Shown here in pieces: positions 34,821 to 43,510 of a stretch of 64,000 nucleotides of DNA. Both the position numbers and the translations under genes were made by a program. Origin of the DNA: Leadbetterella byssophila_A (lineage in GTDB: Bacteria; Bacteroidota; Bacteroidia; Cytophagales; Spirosomataceae). Numbering within the stretch: position 1 is the stretch's first letter; each line of letters opens with the position of its first letter. The stretch lies in contig JBEBRR010000017.1 of the NCBI GenBank assembly GCA_040394735.1, positions 1 to 64,000 of the forward strand. The letters are read 5' to 3'. Under the pieces are notes generated by a model. It made no database searches. It saw only the letters and a list, made by a program, of their open reading frames with translations, and was not told where the DNA came from.

Positions 34821-35416
34821 TGAAAGCAGAAGAAATTAACGGAATATTCAGGGAATCTATCACCGACTACCACTTACAGGACCATGTTGACGCGGTACGA
34901 CCCGAAAAATACGAAGGGATCAAAGGGCTGCTTTATCTCAAAAACTGGATCGATACGGTACAATGGCACCTTGAAGATATTATCCGTGACCCTTCTATTG
35001 ATCCGGCAGAACTGGTGGCTGTCAAAAGACGGATCGACGCCTCCAACCAGCACCGGACCGATACCGTGGAGCAGATCGATGAGTGGATATTCAACAGCTT
35101 AAGCGAGGTAAAACCGGCGGACAATGCCCGGCTGAATTCTGAAACACCTGCCTGGCTGCTGGACAGGATGTCGATTCTCCAGCTGAAGATCTATCATTTT
35201 ACAGAGCAGCTTGAGCGGAAAGAGGCCGGCGAAAGCCATCTGGCATCCGTAAAGCAGAAGTTGTACGTTCTGCAAATCCAGGAAGAAGACCTGGCGCTGG
35301 CTTATGATGAACTCATGAGCGATCTCCGTTCCGGTCAGAAATACATGAAGCTGTATAAGCAGATGAAAATGTACAACGATCCGGACCTCAACCCCATTTT
35401 CTACGAAAAGAAATGA
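34820..35416 (+). CDS. DUF4254 protein
   Basis: A 198-residue soluble, mostly helical and strongly charged protein that I recognise as DUF4254, a Bacteroidota family of unknown function. Visible landmarks are GIKGLLYLKNWIDTVQWHLEDIIRDP and TPAWLLDRMSILQLKIYH, with a predicted coiled coil in 125-190. It is coupled to thrB by a one-base overlap and to the downstream GT9 gene by a 4-base overlap (ATGA). The tight link to GT9 suggests a partner role in surface-glycan assembly. Confidence 0.75.
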   Translation: MKAEEINGIFRESITDYHLQDHVDAVRPEKYEGIKGLLYLKNWIDTVQWHLEDIIRDPSIDPAELVAVKRRIDASNQHRTDTVEQIDEWIFNSLSEVKPADNARLNSETPAWLLDRMSILQLKIYHFTEQLERKEAGESHLASVKQKLYVLQIQEEDLALAYDELMSDLRSGQKYMKLYKQMKMYNDPDLNPIFYEKK

Positions 35417-36447
35417 AAACCGCCGTTGTCTTCAGGTTTTCTGCTATGGGCGATGTAGCCCTTACCATGGGAACCCTGGCCACGGTGCTGAAATACCGGC
35501 CTGACCTGGAGATCATTATAGTAACCCGGGGAAAGTTCGCGCCCTTCTTTGCGAACATCCCCCGCATTCAGGTTTTTCCCTGTGATTTTGAGGGGGGGCA
35601 TAAAGGCCCGGCAGGACTTGTCCGGCTTTTCCGCCAGCTGCAGCATTTCCAGCCTGATTTTGTACTCGATCTCCATCAGAACCTCCGTAGCAGTTTTCTT
35701 AAAACACTTTTTTTCCTGTCAGGAAAAAAGGTATTCAGTCTGAATAAGCACCGGAATGAAAAAAAGCAGATCATCCGGGGAGAACGGCACACGCCTGTTA
35801 AACATATTTGTGAGCAGTATCTCGATGTCTTCAAGGCCGCCGGAATCATAAAAGATACGGTTGCGGTAGAAAACCTCACGCCCCTGTTTCAGACTTCGGC
35901 AGAGGCCCGGCAAACCATAGACCAATGGATAAACCGGGAAAATGCCGCGCATTTTATAGGAATTGCCCCCTTTGCCCAGCATAAAGGAAAGATCTGGCCG
36001 TCCGAGCAATACGAAAAACTGATTCAGTCTCTCCTGGAAAAATACCCTGACCGTAAAATCCTACTGTTTGGTGGCGGACCAAAAGAAGGCGAAGCCCTTG
36101 AAAGGCTGGCCACTGAATACCCCCGCACGATGAACCTGGCCGGCCGTTTTTCCCTGGAAGAAGAGCTGGAGTTAATCTCCCGGGCCGCATTTTTTATCAG
36201 CGGAGATACGTCCAATATGCATTTCGCAGCCATGATGGGTGTTAAAGTGATTTCCATATGGGGGGCCACTCATTCCCTCACCGGTTTCGGGCCGCTTTTT
36301 CAGCCGGAACAAAATAAAGCGGAAATCTCCCGGGAGCTTCTCACCTGCCGCCCCTGCTCGGTCTATGGAAAAGAGCCCTGCAGAAGGGGCGACTATGCCT
36401 GTCTTCACTGGCTCAAGCCTGAAATGGTTATGCTGAAAACAGAGTAG
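35413..36447 (+). CDS. GT9 family (heptosyltransferase-like) glycosyltransferase
   Basis: A 344-residue GT-B enzyme of the ADP-heptose:LPS heptosyltransferase group, adding core sugars to lipid A on the cytoplasmic side. MKTAVVFRFSAMGDVALTMGTL is the usual N-terminal motif. FIGIAPFAQHKGKIWPSEQYEKL and FISGDTSNMHFAAMMGVKVISIWGATH form the nucleotide-sugar site, and a Cys-rich end (LTCRPCSVYGKEPCRRGDYACL) is typical. It closes the thr operon. Confidence 0.93.
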   Translation: MKTAVVFRFSAMGDVALTMGTLATVLKYRPDLEIIIVTRGKFAPFFANIPRIQVFPCDFEGGHKGPAGLVRLFRQLQHFQPDFVLDLHQNLRSSFLKTLFFLSGKKVFSLNKHRNEKKQIIRGERHTPVKHICEQYLDVFKAAGIIKDTVAVENLTPLFQTSAEARQTIDQWINRENAAHFIGIAPFAQHKGKIWPSEQYEKLIQSLLEKYPDRKILLFGGGPKEGEALERLATEYPRTMNLAGRFSLEEELELISRAAFFISGDTSNMHFAAMMGVKVISIWGATHSLTGFGPLFQPEQNKAEISRELLTCRPCSVYGKEPCRRGDYACLHWLKPEMVMLKTE

Positions 36448-36477
36448 CAATAAACTTCAACGGGGGCTCAGCCTGCC

Positions 36478-37809
36478 TTAAAACACCACGTTCCCCTGGT
36501 AAATCAGTGATTTTACCGGCGACATCCGGGAAACGGCTTCTGCAGAACAACTTGCCTCCAGGAAAACCAGGTCTGCGGCATCACCGGTGTGCGGCCATTG
36601 CTGAACACCCTTGTCATCTAACGGCACCGGGCCGCCTGTGGCCAGCTTCAGCATCCGGCTGAGGCCCGATTCGGAAGTATAGCCGTACAGTTGTGCCGCC
36701 AGGTTGGCTTTCTGCAAGACACTTCCGGTGCCAAAGGTGTTCCAGTGGTCTACAATGCTGTCATTGCCCGTCAGCACTTCCACCCCGTATTTCATCAGTG
36801 TCGGAACCGGCATAACCAGCCCGCCAAAAGGAATGGTAGAGACAATGCCTACTCCGGCTGCAGCCAGCTTTTCTGCCATGGCCTCCTGCCGGCTTTTATC
36901 CAGCCGCCCCAAAGCAAAACCATGACTTACATAGGTCTTTCCCCGGAGCACCGGGTTTTCATTCACTTTAGCGATAAGATATTCTATGGTCTGTATCCCT
37001 GAGCTGCCCTGTTCATGCAGGTGAATATCAATTCCCTTCTTATGGTCAAGGGCAAGCTGTACCGTAAAATCCATCGTCTTTTCAATGGCCCCGTCAATAC
37101 TGAAAGGATCCAGCCCGCCGATAAAACCGATATCCATCTCTGCAGCTTCTTTCATATAGGGTACCGAGTCGGTGTAAAAAACACCGTGCTGCGGGAAAAT
37201 CACTAATTCAGTCCCGAAAACCTTCTTTTTATTTTCCAGCGCCTTTTCCAGGTTTTTCAGGGAATCTAATTTCGAGGTAGGCTCAATATTGACATGGCTG
37301 CGGGCAAAAGCGGTCCCTTTTGACTGCAGAAGCTCGATCAGCCGCTCCGCTTTCTCCGTAGAGTGTTTCAGCATACCGGGTAGTATTTTCTGCTCCAGGG
37401 CTATCATTCCCTTTACCCCTCCGCTTCTTCTTACGGCCCGCCACTGATCACTGTAGAAAGTTTTATCCAGGTGAATATGCATATCCCGGAATGCCGGAAG
37501 CATCAGCATGCCGCCTGCATCTATGGCTTTGGCATCGGGCTGGTCAGCGCTGACCTTCCTGATCTTTCCGTTCTCAATCTCTACCTGGAAAAGCCCCGTT
37601 CGGGTGCCGGTAATTTCATCTCCCTCATATTCAAAACCGGTTTCCAGCCTGACGTTTTTAAGGGTATAACTTTTTTCATCCATCCGCCTGATTGCGTGGG
37701 TTAGGTTGGGGGCGTCCTCTCTTTGCGCCCATAAAATACCAGGAGCAAACGCTGCTCCTGCCAGATTAGAGGACGCATTTTTCAGGAAAGTCTTACGGGA
37801 AATATTCAT
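36478..37809 (-). CDS. Exported cytosine-deaminase-like amidohydrolase
   Basis: A 443-residue metal-dependent amidohydrolase with a Tat-like leader (SRKTFLKN followed by a short hydrophobic stretch, where one Arg is replaced by Lys). The metal ligands are HIHLD (about 111-115), DIHLHEQ, YVSHGFALG and the catalytic Asp in GNDSIVDHW, the CodA-type pattern. The substrate could be a cytosine-like base or another cyclic amidine. Export of such an enzyme is unusual. It shares a strand with mpl, 12 bases downstream of it, so the two may be co-transcribed. Confidence 0.82.
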   Translation of the reverse strand: MNISRKTFLKNASSNLAGAAFAPGILWAQREDAPNLTHAIRRMDEKSYTLKNVRLETGFEYEGDEITGTRTGLFQVEIENGKIRKVSADQPDAKAIDAGGMLMLPAFRDMHIHLDKTFYSDQWRAVRRSGGVKGMIALEQKILPGMLKHSTEKAERLIELLQSKGTAFARSHVNIEPTSKLDSLKNLEKALENKKKVFGTELVIFPQHGVFYTDSVPYMKEAAEMDIGFIGGLDPFSIDGAIEKTMDFTVQLALDHKKGIDIHLHEQGSSGIQTIEYLIAKVNENPVLRGKTYVSHGFALGRLDKSRQEAMAEKLAAAGVGIVSTIPFGGLVMPVPTLMKYGVEVLTGNDSIVDHWNTFGTGSVLQKANLAAQLYGYTSESGLSRMLKLATGGPVPLDDKGVQQWPHTGDAADLVFLEASCSAEAVSRMSPVKSLIYQGNVVF

Positions 37810-37821
37810 TTTCAGGGTGCA

Positions 37822-39201
37822 TTAAAGAGTTCCAAGCAACTGTGCCACCGTTTTTTTCAGATCCAGTCCGCCAAAAGTGCCCGACGACATCAGCAGCAGG
37901 TTCCGATCTTTCCACTCGAGTGAGGTCAGGTAGCTTTCCAGCTCAGCGGCATCACAGAAAACCAGCAGATCATTCCGTCCGAAAAATGCTTTCACTTCTT
38001 CCGGGCTGATAGCAGGCATCCGTTTCATTTCCAGCGTATGGGGTGAATAAAATACGATAGCGGTATCCGCATCGTCCAGCTTATGGGCATAGTGGGGCAG
38101 AAAATCCTTGTTCAGGCTGGAATAGGTATGCAGTTCATAAGCGGCCACCAGTTTTCTGCCGGCATACAATTCTTTCACGGCGTTTGTGGTGGCACCTACT
38201 TTGGAAGGGGCATGGGCAAAATCCCTGAAAATATGGGTACTTTCATTCTTCCCTAGTGTTTCCAGCCGCTTGGCCGCCCCTTTAAACGTCTGTATGGCCT
38301 CAAAAAAAGCACTTTCACTGATTCCGAGTTTGGCGCAGATGATCCGCGCTCCGTTAAGGTTTTTCAGGTTATGCTCCCCGAAAATTTCCAGCTGCAGTTC
38401 GCCGTCCGGGGTCAGGGCATATACTTTCCCGTTTCTTACTTCATACGGGTAGGCCCGGTACGGAATTTCCTCTATGCCTTCCCGGGGTACCCTGCCGATC
38501 TTTGCGGCTTCCTCATCGGTCTCGTCATACAGCAGAACACCCGGCCGCTCCATTCCGTCAGCCAGCTGCATAAACGTATCGGTATATAAATCAAAAGTGG
38601 GAAAGACATTGAAATGATCCCAGGCCACTCCGCTGATCAGGGCAATATGCGGATGATAGAACAAAAATTTGGAGCGCATTTCTATAGGACTGGCCAGGTA
38701 TTCATCGCCCTCGATAATAATCACGGGGGCGTCATGAGTCAGCTTCACCATGAGGTCGAAACCTTCGATCTGCGCCCCTACCAGGTAATCAAAATCCTGC
38801 CGGTGGTAAGCCAGCACATGCAGAATCATGCTGGTGATGGAGGTTTTGCCATGACTGCCGGCAATCACCACCCGTTTTTTATTCCTGCTTTGTTCAAAAA
38901 CATACTCAGGAAAAGAATACACCCGGAGGCCCAGCTTTTGAGCCATCAGAAGCTCAGGGTTATCTTTACGGGCATGCATCCCCAGGATCACCGCATCCAG
39001 ATCTTTCGTGATCCGGGCTTCATCCCATCCTGTTCGGGCCGGCAGAATGCCCGCTGCCGCCAGTCGTGACCGCGCCGGCTCATAGATCTCATCATCTGAA
39101 CCGGACACATCAAAACCTTTACTTTTCAGCGCCAGCGCCAGGTTATGCATTACAGCGCCGCCTACGGCGATAAAGTGTACTTTGGGGAAGGAGGTATTCA
39201 T
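37822..39201 (-). CDS. mpl: UDP-MurNAc:L-Ala-gamma-D-Glu-meso-DAP ligase
   Basis: Recycles the cell-wall tripeptide by joining it to UDP-N-acetylmuramate. It is a Mur ligase of 459 residues with FIAVGGAVMHNLALALKSKGFDVSGSD at the N-terminus, the ATP loop VVIAGSHGKTSITSMIL, the central IIEGDEYLASPIEMRSKFLFY and HNLKNLNGA, and DFAHAPSKV in the C-terminal domain. The SHGKT variant and the DEY motif separate Mpl from MurC. Confidence 0.93.
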   Translation of the reverse strand: MNTSFPKVHFIAVGGAVMHNLALALKSKGFDVSGSDDEIYEPARSRLAAAGILPARTGWDEARITKDLDAVILGMHARKDNPELLMAQKLGLRVYSFPEYVFEQSRNKKRVVIAGSHGKTSITSMILHVLAYHRQDFDYLVGAQIEGFDLMVKLTHDAPVIIIEGDEYLASPIEMRSKFLFYHPHIALISGVAWDHFNVFPTFDLYTDTFMQLADGMERPGVLLYDETDEEAAKIGRVPREGIEEIPYRAYPYEVRNGKVYALTPDGELQLEIFGEHNLKNLNGARIICAKLGISESAFFEAIQTFKGAAKRLETLGKNESTHIFRDFAHAPSKVGATTNAVKELYAGRKLVAAYELHTYSSLNKDFLPHYAHKLDDADTAIVFYSPHTLEMKRMPAISPEEVKAFFGRNDLLVFCDAAELESYLTSLEWKDRNLLLMSSGTFGGLDLKKTVAQLLGTL

Positions 39202-39269
39202 GAATTAATTTAACCGGATTAAGAACAAAACAGGGCATATTTTTCGTTATTTAAGAACCCTGCATTTCC

Positions 39270-39300
39270 TTGCAAAGTTGTGAAAAATATATCAATTTTG
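39270..39300 (+). promoter_or_regulatory. Possible promoter of the arginine decarboxylase gene
   Basis: TTG at 39270-39272 is followed after 20 bases by CAATTTTG at 39293-39300, one base from TAnnTTTG. It lies 43 bases before the ATG at 39344. Confidence 0.45.
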
Positions 39301-39343
39301 CACGAATTTTTAAAATCAAAACGCAGGTTTCCTTCAACAGCGA

Positions 39344-40825
39344 ATGAAGAGATATATCGACTTAATTCAACAGACATTCGAATTCCCTACCCGGGAGTTC
39401 GGGGTGGATGCCCAAAATAATCTCCAGTTTAATAACGTACCCCTGATGGACGTCATCAAACGGTATGGCACGCCCCTCAGGATAAGTTATTTACCCAAGA
39501 TAGGTGAGCATATCGAACATTCGAGGCTGCTCTTCAAGAATGCCATGAAGAAGTACAATTACAAAGGAAGCTATACCTACTGTTACTGTACCAAATCGTC
39601 GCACTTCAAATTCATCCTGGATACCGCCCTCAAGCACAATATCCATCTCGAAACCTCGTCAGCATTTGATATACCGCTGATTGAAACCCTCTATGAGGAA
39701 GGAAAGGTCTCAAAAGATACCTATATTATCTGCAACGGCCACAAGATGCCGCAATACCTCAAAAACATCACCAATCTCCTTAACCAGGGATTTGTGAACT
39801 GTACGCCTATCCTGGATAACCTTGACGAAATTGACCATTACCTGGCTAACGTAACGGCCGATAACGTGAATATCGGGATCCGGATCGCAACCGACGAAGA
39901 GCCCACTTTCTCGTTTTATACCTCCCGCCTCGGGATACGCTATAAGGACGTGGACGATCTTTATCTCAAAAAAATCAAGCCGGATGAGCGTTTCAAGCTG
40001 AAAATGCTTCATTTCTTTATTAATTCCGGGATCAAAGATACCGCTTACTACTGGTCAGAGCTTACCCGTTTTATGTTCAAATACTGCGAGATGAAACGGA
40101 TCTGCCCCGAGCTGGACTCCATTGACATCGGCGGCGGCATGCCTATCCAGACTTCCGTGGTATATAATTTTGATTACCAGGCTATGGTAGATGAGATTAT
40201 TGAGAACATCCAGTGGATCTGCCATAAAAACAATGTACCCGTACCCAATATCCTTACCGAATTCGGAAGTTATACCGTGGGCGAAAGCGGTGCCATTCTT
40301 TACAAGATCATTGACCAGAAGCAGCAAAATGACCGCGAACTCTGGTACATGATAGACGGTTCATTCATTACCCAGCTTCCGGATGCCTGGGGGATAGGAC
40401 AGAAATACATTATGCTTCCCATCAACAACTGGGACGCCCCCTATACCAAGGTCAACCTGGGAGGTCTTACCTGTGATTCAGCTGACTATTATAATACCGA
40501 ATCCCATTCGGAAGACCTGTATATGCCTATAATTGATGACAATGACCCGACTGATGAGCAATACATAGGATTCTTCCATACCGGCGCCTACCAGGAATCC
40601 TTGGGAGGGTACGGGGGTATCCAGCACTGCCTCATTCCGGCACCCAAGCATGTGCTGATCGACAGGGACGAGAACGGGAACATTACCACGGAATTATTTG
40701 CCGAAGAACAAACCGAAGAATCCATGCTGAAAATCCTGGGCTACCGGAGCCGCAGAAATACAGCGGAACCGCTGCAGGAAACGAATGAAAAAATGCAATT
40801 TCACCAGGAAACAAAAGATAATTAA
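39344..40825 (+). CDS. speA: Biosynthetic arginine decarboxylase
   Basis: PLP-dependent fold-type III (alanine-racemase-like) enzyme converting arginine to agmatine for polyamine synthesis. The 493-residue product has the PLP barrel with YTYCYCTKSSHFKFILDTAL (PLP Lys), HLETSSAFDIPLIETL, SIDIGGGMPIQ and the second-domain segments GLTCDSADYYN and GFFHTGAYQESLGGYGG. It is shorter than the E. coli-type SpeA (about 650) and fits the Bacteroidota form. The last 15 residues are polar. Diaminopimelate decarboxylase is a related alternative, but the segments fit SpeA better. Confidence 0.82.
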   Translation: MKRYIDLIQQTFEFPTREFGVDAQNNLQFNNVPLMDVIKRYGTPLRISYLPKIGEHIEHSRLLFKNAMKKYNYKGSYTYCYCTKSSHFKFILDTALKHNIHLETSSAFDIPLIETLYEEGKVSKDTYIICNGHKMPQYLKNITNLLNQGFVNCTPILDNLDEIDHYLANVTADNVNIGIRIATDEEPTFSFYTSRLGIRYKDVDDLYLKKIKPDERFKLKMLHFFINSGIKDTAYYWSELTRFMFKYCEMKRICPELDSIDIGGGMPIQTSVVYNFDYQAMVDEIIENIQWICHKNNVPVPNILTEFGSYTVGESGAILYKIIDQKQQNDRELWYMIDGSFITQLPDAWGIGQKYIMLPINNWDAPYTKVNLGGLTCDSADYYNTESHSEDLYMPIIDDNDPTDEQYIGFFHTGAYQESLGGYGGIQHCLIPAPKHVLIDRDENGNITTELFAEEQTEESMLKILGYRSRRNTAEPLQETNEKMQFHQETKDN

Positions 40826-40849
40826 ATGGTTTACGTTATTAAGATTGTT

Positions 40850-40905
40850 CCGGCTTCCTCCGGGCTCACTGCCCAAAACTCGGAACTCACTACTCGGAAC
40901 TAATA
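40850..40905. repeat. Heptamer-phased intergenic tract, 8 units
   Basis: Reading in sevens gives CCGGCTT CCTCCGG GCTCACT GCCCAAA ACTCGGA ACTCACT ACTCGGA ACTAATA in one register. The 16-base word AAACTCGGAACTCACT (40876-40891) occurs again at 55671-55686, and CTCACTGCCC (40865-40874) again at 55681-55690, near ruvA. The tract lies between speA and a small lipoprotein gene. Confidence 0.8.
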
Positions 40906-40914
40906 TTGATACAA

Positions 40915-41037
40915 ATGAAAAAATACATCGCCTTTTCTCTGGTTATCATCACCTTACTGGCTACTTCCTGCCGGAAGCAGACCTGTCCTGCTTATTCATC
41001 TGCTGATAAAAAAACAGCAGACAATTCATTTTTTTGA
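40915..41037 (+). CDS. Small lipoprotein (40 residues)
   Basis: ATG 40915 opens a 40-codon frame: MKKYIAFSLVIITLLATSC, a clear signal peptide with lipobox LATSC (Cys19), then RKQTCPAYSSADKKTADNSFF. Mature peptides of this kind, about 20 residues with a CPAY motif, recur in Bacteroidota and have no known function. There is no other plausible gene in this 258-base gap. Confidence 0.6.
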   Translation: MKKYIAFSLVIITLLATSCRKQTCPAYSSADKKTADNSFF

Positions 41038-41052
41038 GTAATTTGCGGTCAT

Positions 41053-41073
41053 GAATAAAATGTGATTTTATTC
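41053..41073. promoter_or_regulatory. Perfect 9-bp dyad ahead of the amino-sugar cassette
   Basis: GAATAAAAT/ATTTTATTC arms (41053-41061 with 41065-41073) around a 3-base centre, 10 bases before the ATG of the ketoisomerase gene. It could be an operator or a weak hairpin. The T run needed for a terminator is absent. Confidence 0.4.
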
Positions 41074-41083
41074 GCACGTACCT

Positions 41084-41497
41084 ATGGCCTCCATTATTAC
41101 CCTAAAATCTGTTGAAAACCAGGATGGTTTCCTGTCGGTTTTCGAACATCTCATGCCCGGTTCCATAGAACGGGCTTACTTCATTTACAATGTTCCGGAA
41201 AACAGTGTACGGGGCGGACACCGCCATCGCAGCACGTGGCAGGGACTGATCTGCCTGAACGGATCCTGCCAGATTTATGTGCAGGAATCAGAAGATACAG
41301 ACTACCTGGTTACGCTCGACAGCCCGCAGAAATGCCTTCTTTTAAAACCTTCTGACTGGCATCAGATGTATGAATTCAGGGAAGGGAGTATCCTGCTGGT
41401 GCTGGCCAATAAAAACTACGACCCTAACGATTATATCGATACCCCTTACGATGAATTTAAAGTTATTCAAAAGGTGTATAACTCCGCCAATTCCTGA
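41084..41497 (+). CDS. FdtA/QdtA-type dTDP-sugar 3,4-ketoisomerase (WxcM-like cupin)
   Basis: A 137-residue single-domain cupin. The motif RGGHRHRSTWQGLICLNG (about 43-60) holds the catalytic His pair, and KCLLLKPSDWHQMYEF and LVLANKNYDPNDYI are typical for WxcM/FdtA proteins. The family moves the keto group of dTDP-4-keto-6-deoxyglucose from C4 to C3, which makes the substrate for the downstream aminotransferase. The stop overlaps the next start by one base. The Fuc3N-type or Qui3N-type product cannot be told from sequence. Confidence 0.9.
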   Translation: MASIITLKSVENQDGFLSVFEHLMPGSIERAYFIYNVPENSVRGGHRHRSTWQGLICLNGSCQIYVQESEDTDYLVTLDSPQKCLLLKPSDWHQMYEFREGSILLVLANKNYDPNDYIDTPYDEFKVIQKVYNSANS

Positions 41498-42585
41498 TGA
41501 CCATTCCTTTTTTATCCCTCAAAGAGCTGAACAAGGCATATACTGATGAGCTCAAAAAGGCATTCAATGATTTTCTTGACAGGGGATATTACATGCTTTC
41601 GGACAATGTCAGGCAGTTTGAGCAGGAATTCGCAGAGTTCTGCTCTGCCCCTTACTGTGTGGGAGTGGCCAACGGTCTGGATGCCCTGGAGCTTATTCTC
41701 CAAAGCCTGGATCTCGAAAAGGGGGCGGAGATCATTGTTCCTGCCAACACCTATTACGCCACCATTCTTTCCATACTGAATGCGGGGATGACCCCTGTGC
41801 TGACAGAGCCTGACCCGCATACCTTTCTCCTTGATGCAGCCAACGCTGAAAGGGCGGTCACAGCCGCAACGGGCGCTATCCTTACCGTAAACCTGTACGG
41901 CAAAATGTGCGATTACGGTGCGCTTGCTGACGTGGCCCGTAAACATGGGCTGAAGCTTATTACCGACGCGGCACAGAGCCACGGGGCACTGTACAAAGGT
42001 TCGGCAGACTGCCCGGGGGCAGATGCTGTGGCCTACAGCTTCTATCCTACCAAAAACCTGGGTGCGCTTTCAGACGCCGGCGCGGTAATTACCCGTCATG
42101 AAGGGCTTGCAAATGCTGTACGGGCACGGAGAAATTACGGCTCCGGGGTACGGTATCAGTTTGACCTCCGGGGCAGAAACAGCCGGCTGAGTGAGCTGCA
42201 GGCAGGCTTTCTCTCCATTAAATTGAAACATCTTCACACCGAAACCGAACGGAGAAGAGAACTGGCCGCCCGCTACCTGTCGGAAATAAAAAACAGCCGG
42301 ATCACCCTTCCGCCCGGGGAAACCGTACACGAAGATGCCTGGCATCTGTTTGTGGTCAGAACCCGCCACAGGGAAGAGCTGAAAGCGCATCTTCAGCAAC
42401 ACGGTATAGGATTTGACGTGCATTACCCTGTTCCTCCCCACCGGCAGAAGGCACTGGCCGAATTCAGCCACCTTTCCCTTCCGGTCACGGAAAAAATACA
42501 TGAAACCGTACTGAGCATTCCTCTGAACGGTACACTCAGTGACAACGATGCAACCCATATCATCACCACTCTTAACCAATTCTGA
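41497..42585 (+). CDS. DegT/DnrJ/EryC1/StrS sugar aminotransferase (FdtB/QdtB-like)
   Basis: A 362-residue PLP enzyme. FLSLKELNKAYTDELKKAF and SAPYCVGVANGLDALELIL open the family pattern; EIIVPANTYYATILSIL, ITDAAQSHGALYKG and the PLP Lys segment YSFYPTKNLGALSDAG follow, as does RNSRLSELQAGFLSIKL. Next to the ketoisomerase it should aminate C3 of a dTDP-3-keto-6-deoxyhexose. The N-acetyltransferase that usually follows (FdtC/QdtC) is not in the window. Confidence 0.93.
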   Translation: MTIPFLSLKELNKAYTDELKKAFNDFLDRGYYMLSDNVRQFEQEFAEFCSAPYCVGVANGLDALELILQSLDLEKGAEIIVPANTYYATILSILNAGMTPVLTEPDPHTFLLDAANAERAVTAATGAILTVNLYGKMCDYGALADVARKHGLKLITDAAQSHGALYKGSADCPGADAVAYSFYPTKNLGALSDAGAVITRHEGLANAVRARRNYGSGVRYQFDLRGRNSRLSELQAGFLSIKLKHLHTETERRRELAARYLSEIKNSRITLPPGETVHEDAWHLFVVRTRHREELKAHLQQHGIGFDVHYPVPPHRQKALAEFSHLSLPVTEKIHETVLSIPLNGTLSDNDATHIITTLNQF

Positions 42586-42586
42586 C

Positions 42587-43486
42587 ATGTTTGATTTTTC
42601 AATAGTAATCCCGGTTTATAATGGTGCTCAGACTATTGAAAGCTTGGTACAGACCATACACAGAGATCTCAGAGGTTATCATTTTGAAGTTATCCTGGTC
42701 AATGACGGCTCGCGCGACCGCTCAGCGCAGGTATGCCAAGCGATAGCAGAGACCTTTCCCACTGTTACCTTTGTGAACCTCCGGAAAAATTTCGGGGAAT
42801 TCAATGCCGTCATGTGCGGGCTGAACTTTGTGAGTGGAAAGTACGCCGCCATCATTGACGACGACTTCCAGAACCCGCCGTCGGAGATCCTTAAACTGTA
42901 TAATAAGGCGCTTTCAGAAGATTTTGATGTGGTTTACAGCTATTATGACGAAAAGAAACATCACTGGTTCCGGAACTTTGGCAGCAAAACCATTAACCTG
43001 CTCACCACCTGGCTTCTGAAAAAACCGGCAGATCTCTATCTCAGCAGCTTTAAACTGATCAAAAAAGAGGTAATCACCGAAATCATTAAGAGCAAAACGC
43101 CTCATCCGTATATCGACGGGCTCATTTTTCAGGTAACCCATAACGTGGGCAAAGAAAAGGTCATTCACCTGAACCGCATGGAAGGGCATTCTAACTACTC
43201 TTTAACCAAGCTGATCAGCCTTACGCTGACCATTATCTTCGGCTACTCCATGATCCCCCTGCGGCTGACCTTCCTGGCTGGTTTTTTCTCTATTATATTT
43301 TCACTGGTCTATATGGGCTTTTACGCTTTCCGGTTCATCAGTCAGTGGGGCTCTCCTATCATTATATTTATGTGCGGGGTCATCCTGTGTTGTTTTGCAC
43401 TGATCGGTGAGTATATCGGAACCACTTTCCTGATCGCCTCCGGAAAGCCCCAGTACATCATAAAATCGGTTTCAAAGAAAGAATAA
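42587..43486 (+). CDS. GT2 family polyprenyl-phosphate glycosyltransferase-like protein
   Basis: I use ATG 42587 (MFDFSIVIPVYNGAQTIESLV, 299 residues), one base past the aminotransferase stop. The GT-A domain has VIPVYNG, VNDGSRDRS and AIIDDDFQNPP (metal-binding DDD). Two C-terminal TM helices (about 220-245 and 255-285) give the DPM1/GtrB/ArnC architecture, so the sugar is probably loaded on a polyprenyl phosphate. The context suggests the 3-amino-6-deoxyhexose made by the two upstream enzymes, which is inference. Confidence 0.9.
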   Translation: MFDFSIVIPVYNGAQTIESLVQTIHRDLRGYHFEVILVNDGSRDRSAQVCQAIAETFPTVTFVNLRKNFGEFNAVMCGLNFVSGKYAAIIDDDFQNPPSEILKLYNKALSEDFDVVYSYYDEKKHHWFRNFGSKTINLLTTWLLKKPADLYLSSFKLIKKEVITEIIKSKTPHPYIDGLIFQVTHNVGKEKVIHLNRMEGHSNYSLTKLISLTLTIIFGYSMIPLRLTFLAGFFSIIFSLVYMGFYAFRFISQWGSPIIIFMCGVILCCFALIGEYIGTTFLIASGKPQYIIKSVSKKE

Positions 43487-43510
43487 TTTGACCGTTCATA
43501 AAAATAACGA

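Noticed and set aside
40785..41006. A 73-codon frame spanning the end of speA and the heptad tract
   Set aside because: It overlaps the speA C-terminus in another frame and runs through repeat DNA; the 40-residue lipoprotein in a different frame is far more credible.
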